The notes: generated by a model not told the origin, from the letters alone. A DNA stretch of 53,484 nt from JALCSJ01 sp036788835 (GCA_036788835.1 DAIQMR010000014.1:1-53484), one strand, 5' to 3'; shown: positions 9,120-16,759, counted from the first letter of the stretch. Program-made: numbers and translations.

Positions 9120-9146
9120 GAGTTGAGCCTAGCTCAACTCTTTTTT
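9120..9146 (+). terminator. Rho-independent terminator of RND operon
   Basis: A perfect 9-bp stem (GAGTTGAGC / GCTCAACTC) with a CTA loop is followed by six T. Confidence 0.95.
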
Positions 9147-9198
9147 GTATAGTATAATATAATGTAAACTTACAGAGAAATAACAGGGAGCAGAAAAG

Positions 9199-10953
9199 TT
9201 GAAAAATAAAAATATATCGGTGAATTTTATCAAACATGTGTGGCAACTGACCAAAAGCTATTGGCGGAGTGAAGAAAAGAAAAAAGCCTTTATACTTTTG
9301 TTTGCCATTGTTGCTTTAACATTAGGCGTAGTTTATATGCTGGTTTTATTAAACGAGTGGAATAATGCTTTTTATACTGCTTTGCAAAATTACCAGACTG
9401 AGGAAATTTTTAACCAATTATGGCGTTTTACCAAGCTGGCTTTTCTCTATATTATTCTGGCAGTGTATTCTTATTATTTGCAGCAAGTACTGGTTATTAA
9501 TTGGCGGCGCTGGCTGACTAATCAGTATATCGACGAATGGCTGCAGCATAAGACTTATTATCGCTTACAGATGTTCGGGGTGGATACTGATAACCCTGAC
9601 CAGCGTATCAGTGAGGACGTACGGCTTTTCGTCAGCAACACTATTACATTTTCCATTGGTATTCTCAAAGCTTTTTGCACTTTGGTTTCTTTCGTTTTTA
9701 TTTTGTGGAAGTTATCAGGACCTTTAGCTTTTACTTTAGGCGGTATGAAATTTAATCTTGATGGTTATTTGGTGTGGGTGGCTCTGGGCTATTCCATTAT
9801 CGGAACCTGGATTACTCATAAAGTAGGCCATAAGCTGGTTAATTTAAATTTCGTGCAGCAGCGTTACGAAGCCGATTTCCGTTTCGGCATGATGCGTATG
9901 AGAGAAAACGCCGAGAGCATTGCCTTTTATTCCGGGGAACAGCAGGAAGCCGGTGTACTGAAAAAACGTTTTACAACATTATTGGATAATTTCTGGAAAA
10001 TTGTGCAAAAACAGAAACAATTGGTTTGGATTAATTCCGGCTATTCCCAGATTGCCATAATCTTTCCTTTTGTAGTAACGATACCCAGGTATTTAAGCAA
10101 ACAGATTACTTTGGGCGGTTTAATGCAGATTGCCACGGCTTTTGGCAGAGTACAGGATTCTTTATCTTACTTTGTGGATATGTATGCTTCTTTAGCTGAA
10201 TGGCAGGCTGTAGTAGACAGATTGACAGGGTTTGGCCTGCACATGAAGGCAGTAAAAGCCGAGAACCCTCAGATTGATTTAAAAAGAAATACTATAGATG
10301 ACGGCAAAGTCATTCTCAAAGATATGGAAGTGGATTTACCTAACGGTAATGCTATTCTGGAAAATATTAATGTGACCCTGGAGGCAGGGGATAATGTTAT
10401 AATCAAAGGTGTAAGCGGCAGCGGGAAAAGCACTTTGCTCAGGGCTATTGCCGGCATCTGGCCCTATGTGAAGGGAGAGCTTTCTTTAGCTTCTTTAGAC
10501 AAGGTTATGTTCATTCCTCAGAAACCATATCTGCCTCTAGGAACATTGCGGGAGTCTGTTTTATACCCGGGCACTAGACAAAGGACAGATGATGAACTGA
10601 AGGCACTTATGGAATTATGCCATATTGGTTATTTGAGCAAATATTTGGCAGAGGAAGCTGATTGGTCTCATGTGTTTTCTGTAGGGGAACAACAGCGGTT
10701 AGCCTTTGTTCGTGCTATGATTTACGAGCCGGAGTGGCTTTTTATGGATGAATCAACCTCGGCTTTGGATGAGCAGACGGAAAGTGCCATGTATTCTTTG
10801 GTTTTAGAAAAATTAACCAAGACCACAGTAGTCAGCATTGGTCATAGAAGCACTTTGAATAAGTTCCACCAAAAGGAACTTTATCTTGATAAAACAACGA
10901 AAGCAGTATCTCTCAGAAATAATGCTCAGTCTATTGACAAAAAAGGTGAATAA
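9199..10953 (+). CDS. ABC transporter permease/ATPase (SbmA/BacA-YddA-like)
   Basis: Half-transporter of 584 residues with an N-terminal membrane domain of the ABC_membrane_2 type fused to an ATPase. The membrane half (about 25-340) has several hydrophobic helices and the RWLTNQYIDEW-like segment seen in SbmA/BacA and YddA proteins. The ATPase half has Walker A GVSGSGKST (404-412), a degenerate signature SVGEQQR (494-500) and Walker B LFMDEST (514-520). SbmA/BacA relatives move peptides or very-long-chain lipids across the inner membrane of diderms; the substrate here is unknown. Start is TTG, with GGGAG 8 bases upstream. A TATAAT at 9153-9158 is a possible -10. The next gene starts immediately after the stop. 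Confidence 0.82.
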   Translation: MKNKNISVNFIKHVWQLTKSYWRSEEKKKAFILLFAIVALTLGVVYMLVLLNEWNNAFYTALQNYQTEEIFNQLWRFTKLAFLYIILAVYSYYLQQVLVINWRRWLTNQYIDEWLQHKTYYRLQMFGVDTDNPDQRISEDVRLFVSNTITFSIGILKAFCTLVSFVFILWKLSGPLAFTLGGMKFNLDGYLVWVALGYSIIGTWITHKVGHKLVNLNFVQQRYEADFRFGMMRMRENAESIAFYSGEQQEAGVLKKRFTTLLDNFWKIVQKQKQLVWINSGYSQIAIIFPFVVTIPRYLSKQITLGGLMQIATAFGRVQDSLSYFVDMYASLAEWQAVVDRLTGFGLHMKAVKAENPQIDLKRNTIDDGKVILKDMEVDLPNGNAILENINVTLEAGDNVIIKGVSGSGKSTLLRAIAGIWPYVKGELSLASLDKVMFIPQKPYLPLGTLRESVLYPGTRQRTDDELKALMELCHIGYLSKYLAEEADWSHVFSVGEQQRLAFVRAMIYEPEWLFMDESTSALDEQTESAMYSLVLEKLTKTTVVSIGHRSTLNKFHQKELYLDKTTKAVSLRNNAQSIDKKGE

Positions 10954-10954
10954 A

Positions 10955-11101
10955 ATGAGTGCAGCCAAGAGAAATATCGCAAGTTTCGCAATTTTATTTT
11001 TAGGCATTGTTTTAGTAGTCACCGGGATTATTCGCACAGAGCACGAAACTGTCCTGGAAAAAGCTATAAATATCTGTCTGGAGTGTATTGGCATTGGCTA
11101 A
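10955..11101 (+). CDS. Small CD1871A-type CXXC membrane peptide
   Basis: A 48-residue protein with one transmembrane helix (about 9-25) and a C-terminal Cys-Leu-Glu-Cys motif. I recognise the pattern as the small CXXC-motif family named after Clostridioides CD1871A, which is found next to NapH/NosR-like 4Fe-4S membrane proteins. That is exactly the context here, because the next gene overlaps its last bases. A role in electron transfer or redox chemistry with that partner is inferred only from the cysteines and linkage. The ATG follows the ABC gene stop by two bases with an AAAAGGTG ribosome site. Confidence 0.65.
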   Translation: MSAAKRNIASFAILFLGIVLVVTGIIRTEHETVLEKAINICLECIGIG

Positions 11102-11975
11102 TCAATCCAACTTCAGACATTTATGCCAGGCCGCTTGGTTTGCTCTGACCAATGGCTATGGGAAAGGTTTTGTAACAGGGAAGATTTATCGGGGTCCCAC
11201 GAAAGTTCTTTGTGTGCCGGGACTTAATTGTTATTCTTGTCCGGGCGCTTTGGGTTCTTGTCCCATTGGCTCTTTACAGGCAGTTTTGGACAGCGGGCAG
11301 TTCGTTTTTTCCTGCTATGTTTTTGGCTTTTTGTTGATTTTTGGCAGTCTTTTCGGGCGTTTCGTCTGTGGTTGGCTATGTCCCTTCGGTTTTGTTCAGG
11401 ACATGGTTTATAAAATTCCTTGGTTAAAAAAAGAAAAAAATCTGCCGGGACACAAGGCTTTAAGATTTTTGCCCTATTTTATTTTGGCGTTCTTTGTTAT
11501 CTTACTGCCGTCTTTGGTGGTAGATGTGATGGGAACAGGAAGTCCCTGGTTTTGCGAATATATTTGTCCCAGTGGTACTTTGTTTGCCGGGATTCCCTTG
11601 GTGTTAATGAATAGCGGCCTGCGGGTGACGGCCGGCCTGAGATTTATTTGGAAAGCTTCTCTTCTTTTAATCCTATTAATTATAGGAATAAAGATTTATA
11701 GGCCATTCTGCAAGTATTTATGCCCCTTGGGTGCGATATATGGTTGCCTGAATCCGGTTGCTTTGTACCGGTTCCAAGTAGATAAGGAAAAATGTATTAA
11801 GTGTAAAGCCTGCCAAAAAGTTTGCGGCATGGATATTAAAGTGTGGAAGCATCCCAACAGTGCAGAATGCATTAGATGCGGTGCCTGCAAAGCAATTTGC
11901 CCGCAAAAGGCCATTAGTTCCACCTGGGAACAATTAGGGAGGAAAGATGAAAGAACAGAACAGGAAACAGTATAG
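11088..11975 (+). CDS. NapH/NosR-like 4Fe-4S membrane protein
   Basis: Polytopic membrane iron-sulfur protein of about 295 residues. The N-terminal half has cysteines at 42, 48, 51 and 58 and the CGWLCPFG motif (Cys94 and Cys98) typical of the NapH/NosR/RdxA membrane family; a second CEYICPSG motif follows near 164. Four or five hydrophobic helices are visible. The C-terminus carries a two-cluster ferredoxin domain with CIKCKACQKVC and CIRCGACKAIC. It probably passes electrons between quinone or ferredoxin pools and an unknown acceptor; no nap or nos genes are nearby. TTG at 11088 (or TTG at 11094) overlaps the preceding CXXC gene, implying translational coupling. Its 3' end overlaps rlmB by 29 bases. 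Confidence 0.8.
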   Translation: MALANQSNFRHLCQAAWFALTNGYGKGFVTGKIYRGPTKVLCVPGLNCYSCPGALGSCPIGSLQAVLDSGQFVFSCYVFGFLLIFGSLFGRFVCGWLCPFGFVQDMVYKIPWLKKEKNLPGHKALRFLPYFILAFFVILLPSLVVDVMGTGSPWFCEYICPSGTLFAGIPLVLMNSGLRVTAGLRFIWKASLLLILLIIGIKIYRPFCKYLCPLGAIYGCLNPVALYRFQVDKEKCIKCKACQKVCGMDIKVWKHPNSAECIRCGACKAICPQKAISSTWEQLGRKDERTEQETV

Positions 11976-12822
11976 GCAAGACAAACGAGACAGGCAAGAC
12001 AAACGAGACAGGCAAGACAAACAAGACAAACAAGACAAACAAGACAAACAAGACAAACAAGACAAACAACCGGCACAAGATATTATAGTGGGCCGGAATG
12101 CGGTTATGGAGGCATTAAAATCCGGAAGGACAATTAGTAAATTATATGTTTTAGATGGTGCCAGAGGCGGCAGCATGGGAGAAATAACCATGCTGGCTAA
12201 AGAAGCCGGCAGCCTCATTGAATTTGTACCAAGAGAGAAGCTGGAAGAAATGTCTGCCGGTATGCGCCATCAGGGCGTGGCAGCCCAGGTTTCTCCCGTT
12301 GCCTTTCACACTCTGGAGGAAGTACTGGCCGGCGCCAAAGCAAAAGACCAAACACCTTTTCTTTTGCTTTTAGACGAACTTCAAGACCCTCAGAACGTGG
12401 GTGCTTTATTGCGGACGGCAGATGCAGCCGGGGTTCACGGGGTGCTTTTGCCCCAGAGACGGACTTGCCCTCTCAATGCCACTGTGGCTAAAACTTCCGC
12501 CGGCGCTATTGAATATGTACCGGTAGTGAAAATCGGTAATGTGAGCCAAACTATTGAAGAATTGAAAAAGTTGGGATTTTGGGTCGTTGGTGCAGATATG
12601 GCAGGACAGGAACCTTATTTTGCTGCCGACCTGACAGGGTCTATTGTAGTTGTTGTAGGTGCGGAAGGTAAAGGCCTGACACGATTGGTGAAGGAAAACT
12701 GCGATATTTTGGTCAGTATTCCCATGGCCGGAGGAGTTTCTTCCCTAAATGCTTCCGTAGCCGGTGCCATCCTCATTTACGAGGTAGTACGGCAAAGAAT
12801 AGGCAAAAAGGCAAAAAATTGA
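11947..12822 (+). CDS. rlmB: 23S rRNA 2'-O-ribose methyltransferase RlmB/TrmH family
   Basis: SPOUT-class SAM-dependent enzyme, probably methylating G2251 of 23S rRNA. The substrate-binding domain starts at GRNAV (about 49). The catalytic domain carries the three SPOUT motifs: LDELQDPQNVGALLRTA, VVVVGAEGKGL and SIPMAGGVSSLNASVA. At 291 residues it is longer than usual because of a 40-residue hydrophilic N-terminus made of Arg/Gln/Asp/Lys repeats encoded by a DNA minisatellite. A GGAGG site precedes the ATG, and the gene overlaps the previous one by 29 bases. Gene order rlmB-sigH is the usual Firmicute order, where a Mini-III RNase gene often precedes; none is seen here. Confidence 0.9.
   Translation: MKEQNRKQYRQDKRDRQDKRDRQDKQDKQDKQDKQDKQDKQPAQDIIVGRNAVMEALKSGRTISKLYVLDGARGGSMGEITMLAKEAGSLIEFVPREKLEEMSAGMRHQGVAAQVSPVAFHTLEEVLAGAKAKDQTPFLLLLDELQDPQNVGALLRTADAAGVHGVLLPQRRTCPLNATVAKTSAGAIEYVPVVKIGNVSQTIEELKKLGFWVVGADMAGQEPYFAADLTGSIVVVVGAEGKGLTRLVKENCDILVSIPMAGGVSSLNASVAGAILIYEVVRQRIGKKAKN
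11974..12063. repeat. In-frame minisatellite in rlmB 5' end
   Basis: Three 18-bp units beginning AGGCAAGACAAA start at 11974, 11992 and 12010. They pass into five tandem copies of the 9-mer AAACAAGAC (12019-12063). Both periods are multiples of three, so copy-number change would lengthen or shorten the Asp-Lys-Gln tract of RlmB without a frameshift. Confidence 0.92.
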
Positions 12823-12847
12823 CGGCTTATTGATAAAAAGGTATAAT
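12819..12847 (+). promoter_or_regulatory. sigH promoter
   Basis: TTGACG (12819-12824) and TATAAT (12842-12847) have a 17-base spacer, a strong vegetative-type promoter. The -35 overlaps the last codons of rlmB. Confidence 0.85.
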
Positions 12848-12896
12848 TTAGCTAAGCTATGATTGCTTTAGCCCAAGAAAAGGAAGGAGCGTTTTT

Positions 12897-13610
12897 GTGA
12901 CTAAGAAATTCCCCAAAAAGTTCCCTGCTTCTTTTGCGGGTATGAGTGATGAGGAAATTGCTGTTTATGCGCAGACTCACAATGATCCCCGGGCGCAAGA
13001 ATATTTATTGCAAAAATATAAGATAATTGCCATAATGAAAAGTAAGGACTATTTCCTGGCAGGAGCAGATCGGGAGGATCTTATCCAGGAAGGCATGATA
13101 GGTCTCTATAAGGCTATACGAGATTTCCGTGATGAGAAATTGGCTTCTTTCCGGGCCTTTTCCGAAATTTGCATTACAAGGCAGATTTTGACGGCCATTA
13201 AGGGTGCTAACCGGCAAAAACATATGCCCCTGAATTCCTATGTTTCCCTTAGTAAGCCTCTTTATTACGACGGTTCCTACAAAACGGTGCTGGATTTTAC
13301 CGCAGATAGCGACAAAATCAATCCGGAAGATGTTTTACTGACCAAGGAAGAGCATGCTGAAATAGAAGAAAGGCTCAGTTCGGTCTTAAGTGATTTTGAG
13401 TGGCATGTTTTGCGGAGATATCTTATGGGTAAGTCTTACCGTGATATAGCCAATGAGCTCCATAGGGAGCCCAAGGCAGTGGATAATGCCATCCAGAGGG
13501 TAAAACATAAAATGACCGGGATTATGCCGGGAAAACGCAATCCGCAGGTTCTGAAGAAGCTTTTGGAAGAAGCATTTTTCTTGCAGCAAGGGAAGAAATA
13601 CGCAAAATAA
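12897..13610 (+). CDS. sigH: RNA polymerase sigma-H-type factor
   Basis: Sigma-70-family factor of 237 residues resembling Bacillus SigH (Spo0H). It shows region 2 (GADREDLIQEGMIGLYKAIRDF, split as DLIQEGMIGL and core-binding helices), region 2.4 (FRAFSEICITRQI) and a region 4 helix-turn-helix (SYRDIANELHREPKAVDNAI). In spore formers it drives early sporulation and competence genes; in non-sporulating relatives its regulon is poorly known. The N-terminus has an unusual Lys/Phe/Pro stretch. Start is GTG, with GGAAGGAG 7 bases upstream. Its placement between rlmB and the tRNA-tuf-rpmG-secE block matches Clostridia and Bacilli. Confidence 0.9.
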   Translation: MTKKFPKKFPASFAGMSDEEIAVYAQTHNDPRAQEYLLQKYKIIAIMKSKDYFLAGADREDLIQEGMIGLYKAIRDFRDEKLASFRAFSEICITRQILTAIKGANRQKHMPLNSYVSLSKPLYYDGSYKTVLDFTADSDKINPEDVLLTKEEHAEIEERLSSVLSDFEWHVLRRYLMGKSYRDIANELHREPKAVDNAIQRVKHKMTGIMPGKRNPQVLKKLLEEAFFLQQGKKYAK

Positions 13611-13757
13611 TGAAAGATATGTAACAAGTTTGCACTGAGAAAAGAAAAATATTACAAAAATTCTTTTTTTAAAGGATTTTACCTAGGAAAAGTGGAAATA
13701 GTATCAAACGGATATTAAAAGTAAGGCAAATAGATAATAACAGGGAGGGCGAGGATT

Positions 13758-14219
13758 ATGAGTCAGTTGGAAGAATTTTTACAACAGGTTGACAGCGTGC
13801 AGGGTCTTGAGGAAAAAATATTAATAGTAACCGGTAAACCAGGGAGCGGTAAGAGCAAAGTTCTGCGTGAGGCCTCTGAGGCCAAAGGGTGGAGCTATGT
13901 TGACTGCCGCTTATTGATTACAGAAAAGTTTTTGGAGTTGCTTCCTGCGGAACGCGCAGAGATGGCTTCCAAAATAATGAAAGAAGTTCTGGCGGGTTAC
14001 AATTCAGATGTGGTTCTGCTGGACAGAGTACAGACTTTCTTTGTACCGGTTTTCCACATTGATGTCAAAAGACTCCTGAGTGAGCTGAGCAAAGATTTCA
14101 CGGTAGTGGTAGCTTGGCCGGGATATGTCCAGGACAATGTTCTTTGCTACGACAAATTTGATGGAACTGAATCTATTAAACTGCCGGCAGACAATCTGAA
14201 AATTTGGGAAGTAAAATAA
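13758..14219 (+). CDS. Orphan BrxF-like P-loop protein
   Basis: Small 153-residue P-loop NTPase. Walker A is GKPGSGKSK (26-34), a likely Walker B is VVLLD (85-89), and a conserved strand-turn VVVAWPG sits at 116-122. Length, spacing and the late W-P-G segment resemble BrxF, the small ATPase of BREX type 3 phage-defence systems. No PglZ, BrxC, methylase or helicase gene is nearby, so this would be a stand-alone or repurposed homologue. It sits between sigH and pfkA, 147 bases after sigH, with a GGGAGGGCGAGG ribosome site. pfkA follows after 17 bases, suggesting co-transcription. Function here is unknown. Confidence 0.6.
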   Translation: MSQLEEFLQQVDSVQGLEEKILIVTGKPGSGKSKVLREASEAKGWSYVDCRLLITEKFLELLPAERAEMASKIMKEVLAGYNSDVVLLDRVQTFFVPVFHIDVKRLLSELSKDFTVVVAWPGYVQDNVLCYDKFDGTESIKLPADNLKIWEVK

Positions 14220-14236
14220 ACGGAGATAGTGAATTT

Positions 14237-15337
14237 ATGAAAAAAGAAGCAGGAGTATTAGCAGTATTAACCGGCGGCGGTGATTGCCCTGGATTGAACG
14301 CGGTTATTAGGGCCGTAGTAAAGACGGCCTGTCAAAATGGTTTTAAGATTTATGGTATTGCCAATGGATTCCATGGCTTAATTACCGGGGATATGAAAGT
14401 AATGACACCCAAAGATGTCTCCGGCATTTTGCCCAGAGGCGGCACGGTTCTCGGCACTACCAATAGGGATAATCCCTTCCATTATGCATCCGGAGAGGAT
14501 GCTAACGGCGAAATTATTTACAAGGACATGCAAGATGTTATTGTTAAAAATCTAGAGACGTATAAAGTTGATTGCCTGATAGTGATTGGCGGTGATGGCA
14601 GCCTGAAAATTGCCAGCGAACTGAGCGCTAATTGCGGAGTGAAAGTAGTAGGTGTTCCGAAGACAATCGATAACGATTTGCCCTGCACAGAGCGCACTTT
14701 CGGATTCGATACGGCTATGGCCATGGCTACGGAAGCATTAGACAGGCTTCATACTACCGCTGAATCCCATCATAGAGTTATGGTCCTGGAAGTTATGGGA
14801 AGATATGCCGGCTGGATTGCCTTGCATTCAGGCATTGCAGGTGGCTCGGATTGTATCCTGATTCCGGAAATACCTTATGATCTGGATTCTGTTATTAAGA
14901 AAATTGAGTCCAGAAGAAAGCAAGGCAAGCAGTTTAGTATTATTACTGTAGCCGAAGGTGCTAAACCTATTGGCGGCGATATTACTATTTCCCGAATAGT
15001 AAAGAACAGTTTTGAACAGATTCGCCTAGGCGGCGTAGGTGAAAAATTGGCCAGAGCCATTGAAGAAAAAACCGGCATTGAGTCCAGGTGCACAGTTTTA
15101 GGCTATTTGCAAAGAGGTGGTTCTCCCACGGCTTATGATAGGCTTCTGGCTACCAGATACGGAGTGGCAGCTGTAGAAGCTTGCATCGGAGAAAACTACA
15201 ATGTTATGGTCGCCCTAAAGGCGGACAAGATTATTGCAGTGCCTATCCTCGAGGCAGCATCAGAGCCACATTTTGTACCGGTGGATTCGGATATCATCAG
15301 AGCCGGGCGCCACATTGGCATAAATTTTGGTGACTAA
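14237..15337 (+). CDS. pfkA: 6-phosphofructokinase
   Basis: Phosphorylates fructose 6-phosphate to the 1,6-bisphosphate in glycolysis. At 366 residues it is longer than the 320-residue Bacillus enzyme and resembles the longer group III PFKs. Visible motifs are GGGDCPGLNAVIR (13-25), GGDGS (118-122), PKTIDND with catalytic Asp (141-147) and MGRYAGW (187-193). The Gly after GGD predicts ATP use. Lys142 in PKTIDND is the residue usual in PPi-dependent or actinobacterial-type enzymes, so phosphoryl-donor preference deserves an assay. The ATG at 14237 fits the conserved N-terminus; GGAG lies 11 bases upstream. The stop codon overlaps the palindromic element that follows. Confidence 0.9.
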   Translation: MKKEAGVLAVLTGGGDCPGLNAVIRAVVKTACQNGFKIYGIANGFHGLITGDMKVMTPKDVSGILPRGGTVLGTTNRDNPFHYASGEDANGEIIYKDMQDVIVKNLETYKVDCLIVIGGDGSLKIASELSANCGVKVVGVPKTIDNDLPCTERTFGFDTAMAMATEALDRLHTTAESHHRVMVLEVMGRYAGWIALHSGIAGGSDCILIPEIPYDLDSVIKKIESRRKQGKQFSIITVAEGAKPIGGDITISRIVKNSFEQIRLGGVGEKLARAIEEKTGIESRCTVLGYLQRGGSPTAYDRLLATRYGVAAVEACIGENYNVMVALKADKIIAVPILEAASEPHFVPVDSDIIRAGRHIGINFGD

Positions 15338-15463
15338 AAGCGACAATATTTGCACTGATACGGCGTCAAACAGGAGCGCCCGAGACAAGGATGAACCGCC
15401 ATGTTCTATCCTTTCCTCGGTCACTCCTGTTTTCCTTGTCTCAGCACAAATCTTGTCGCTTTT
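15336..15463. repeat. Palindromic element copy A, after pfkA
   Basis: A 128-bp element that folds into a two-part hairpin. The outer stem AAAAGCGACAA (15336-15346) pairs perfectly with TTGTCGCTTTT (15453-15463) and continues through ATTTG/CAAAT and CTGA/TCAG. The inner stem AAACAGGAG (15368-15376) pairs with CTCCTGTTT (15424-15432), then CCGAG/CTCGG, AAGGAT/ATCCTT and GAAC/GTTC close a CGCCAT loop. It begins inside the pfkA stop codon and ends in a T-run, so it can also act as a terminator. A related copy with compensatory stem changes lies after rplL. Confidence 0.85.
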
Positions 15464-15584
15464 TAAGGTTTGTTAAGAAATAATTTAGAATTAGCATTTA
15501 TCATAAAGAATGTTTTGCATCTTTATTTTTTTTGTGTTTCACCTTATAATAATAGTCTGATTACGGAATTGGAAAGGATGTATT

Positions 15585-16391
15585 ATGGATCAAAATATTG
15601 TAGCAGTAATAATGGGTATTGTGGAAGGTCTCACGGAATTCTTACCTGTGTCTTCCACAGGACATATGATAATAGCAGGGAATATGATTGGCTTTAAGGG
15701 CAATCTGGCTCAGACTTTTGAAATAATTATCCAGCTGGGTGCTATTTTGTCGGTACTGGTTTTGTATAAGGACAAATTTTTGCGTTTCTTTACAAAGGAA
15801 GGCTGGCAGATGGACAAAGGACTGAGCGGGTTTCATATTCTGGCCGGTTGTGTGCCTACTATGCTTTTTGCCTTCCTGATTCATTCTTTCATTAAGAAAT
15901 ATTTATTCTCGCCTTTTACGGTAGCAATCGGTCTGCTGTTAGGTTCGGTTCTTTTGATTTGCGCAGAGCGTAAAGTCAAAGGCCATGAGGAAACATTGGT
16001 TAAAGACGTAGACCATATCAGTATCAGACAAGCTTTCTATATAGGCTTTTATCAATTCTTGTCTTTATGGCCTGGGTTTTCCCGCAGCGGTTCAACCTTA
16101 GGAGGCGCCTTGATGGTAGGTGTCAGTAGAAAAGCAGGGGCGGATTTCACTTTTATTATGGCTCTGCCCATCATGTTGTGTGCCTGTCTTTATGAACTCC
16201 TTAAGAATTATGCACTACTGACCATGGCTGATTTTCAGGTTCTGGCCATTGGTTTTGTTACGGCATTTATTGTGGCCTATTTTTCCATCATCTGGTTTAT
16301 AAAATTTTTGAACAAATCTTCTTTGACAGGTTTTGCAATTTATAGAATTTTTTTAGCAATTTTTACAGTGATCTATTTTTATGTGGTATAA
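15585..16391 (+). CDS. uppP: Undecaprenyl-diphosphatase UppP/BacA
   Basis: Integral membrane phosphatase that recycles undecaprenyl pyrophosphate to the monophosphate lipid carrier for peptidoglycan and polysaccharide synthesis; high dosage gives bacitracin resistance. The 268-residue length is usual. Both signature regions are present: EGLTEFLPVSSTGH (14-27), with the catalytic Glu and Ser-rich loop, and WPGFSRSGS (162-170), with the catalytic Arg. About eight hydrophobic helices are visible. GGAAAGGA precedes the ATG. A TATAAT at 15545-15550 could be its -10, but the -35 is poor, so part of its transcription may come through from upstream. Confidence 0.95.
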   Translation: MDQNIVAVIMGIVEGLTEFLPVSSTGHMIIAGNMIGFKGNLAQTFEIIIQLGAILSVLVLYKDKFLRFFTKEGWQMDKGLSGFHILAGCVPTMLFAFLIHSFIKKYLFSPFTVAIGLLLGSVLLICAERKVKGHEETLVKDVDHISIRQAFYIGFYQFLSLWPGFSRSGSTLGGALMVGVSRKAGADFTFIMALPIMLCACLYELLKNYALLTMADFQVLAIGFVTAFIVAYFSIIWFIKFLNKSSLTGFAIYRIFLAIFTVIYFYVV

Positions 16392-16447
16392 TAAATAGGT
16401 CAGCAGAAAAAAATACGTAAAAAATTCACAAAGCAGGCAGAAACCTA

Positions 16448-16476
16448 TTGACATTAGTCGATAGTTTTTATATACT
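16448..16476 (+). promoter_or_regulatory. Promoter of tRNA-tuf operon
   Basis: Consensus TTGACA (16448-16453) and TATACT (16471-16476) with a 17-base spacer lie 22 bases before the first tRNA. This is a strong stable-RNA promoter. It probably drives the five tRNAs and tuf copy 1, since no terminator with a T-run intervenes. Confidence 0.9.
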
Positions 16477-16498
16477 TAATTGCGTTGCGGATTAAAAT

Positions 16499-16574
16499 GC
16501 TGGCATAGCTCAATCGGTAGAGCAACTGATTTGTAATCAGTAGGTTGAGGGTTCAATTCCTTTTGCCAGCTCCA
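16499..16574 (+). tRNA. tRNA-Thr (TGT)
   Basis: A 76-nt cloverleaf with acceptor GCTGGCA/TGCCAGC, anticodon loop TTTGTAA (anticodon TGT, reading ACA), T-loop GGTTCAATTCC, and an encoded CCA. Confidence 0.97.
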
Positions 16575-16591
16575 ATTTTTTCTGTGCACAT

Positions 16592-16676
16592 GGGGAGATT
16601 CCCGAGTGGTTAAAGGGAGCAGACTGTAAATCTGCCGCCTCTGGCTTCGAAGGTTCGAATCCTTCTCTCCCCACCA
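16592..16676 (+). tRNA. tRNA-Tyr (GTA)
   Basis: An 85-nt class II tRNA with a long variable arm, acceptor GGGGAGA/TCTCCCC, anticodon loop CTGTAAA (anticodon GTA), and an encoded CCA. Confidence 0.97.
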
Positions 16677-16681
16677 CTTAT

Positions 16682-16757
<76 letters not shown>

Positions 16758-16759
16758 AT

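Noticed and set aside
11974..12063. CRISPR array
   Set aside because: The repeats are contiguous 9/18-mers without unique spacers and lie in frame inside rlmB.
11696..12218. Reverse-strand frames with Cys-Leu repeats across the Fe-S/rlmB junction
   Set aside because: They are the antisense reading of the rlmB minisatellite and lack a ribosome site; the forward genes explain the region.
13758..14219. A complete BREX phage-defence island
   Set aside because: Only one BrxF-like gene is present; the flanking genes are sigH and pfkA, and no PglZ, methylase or helicase is in the window.
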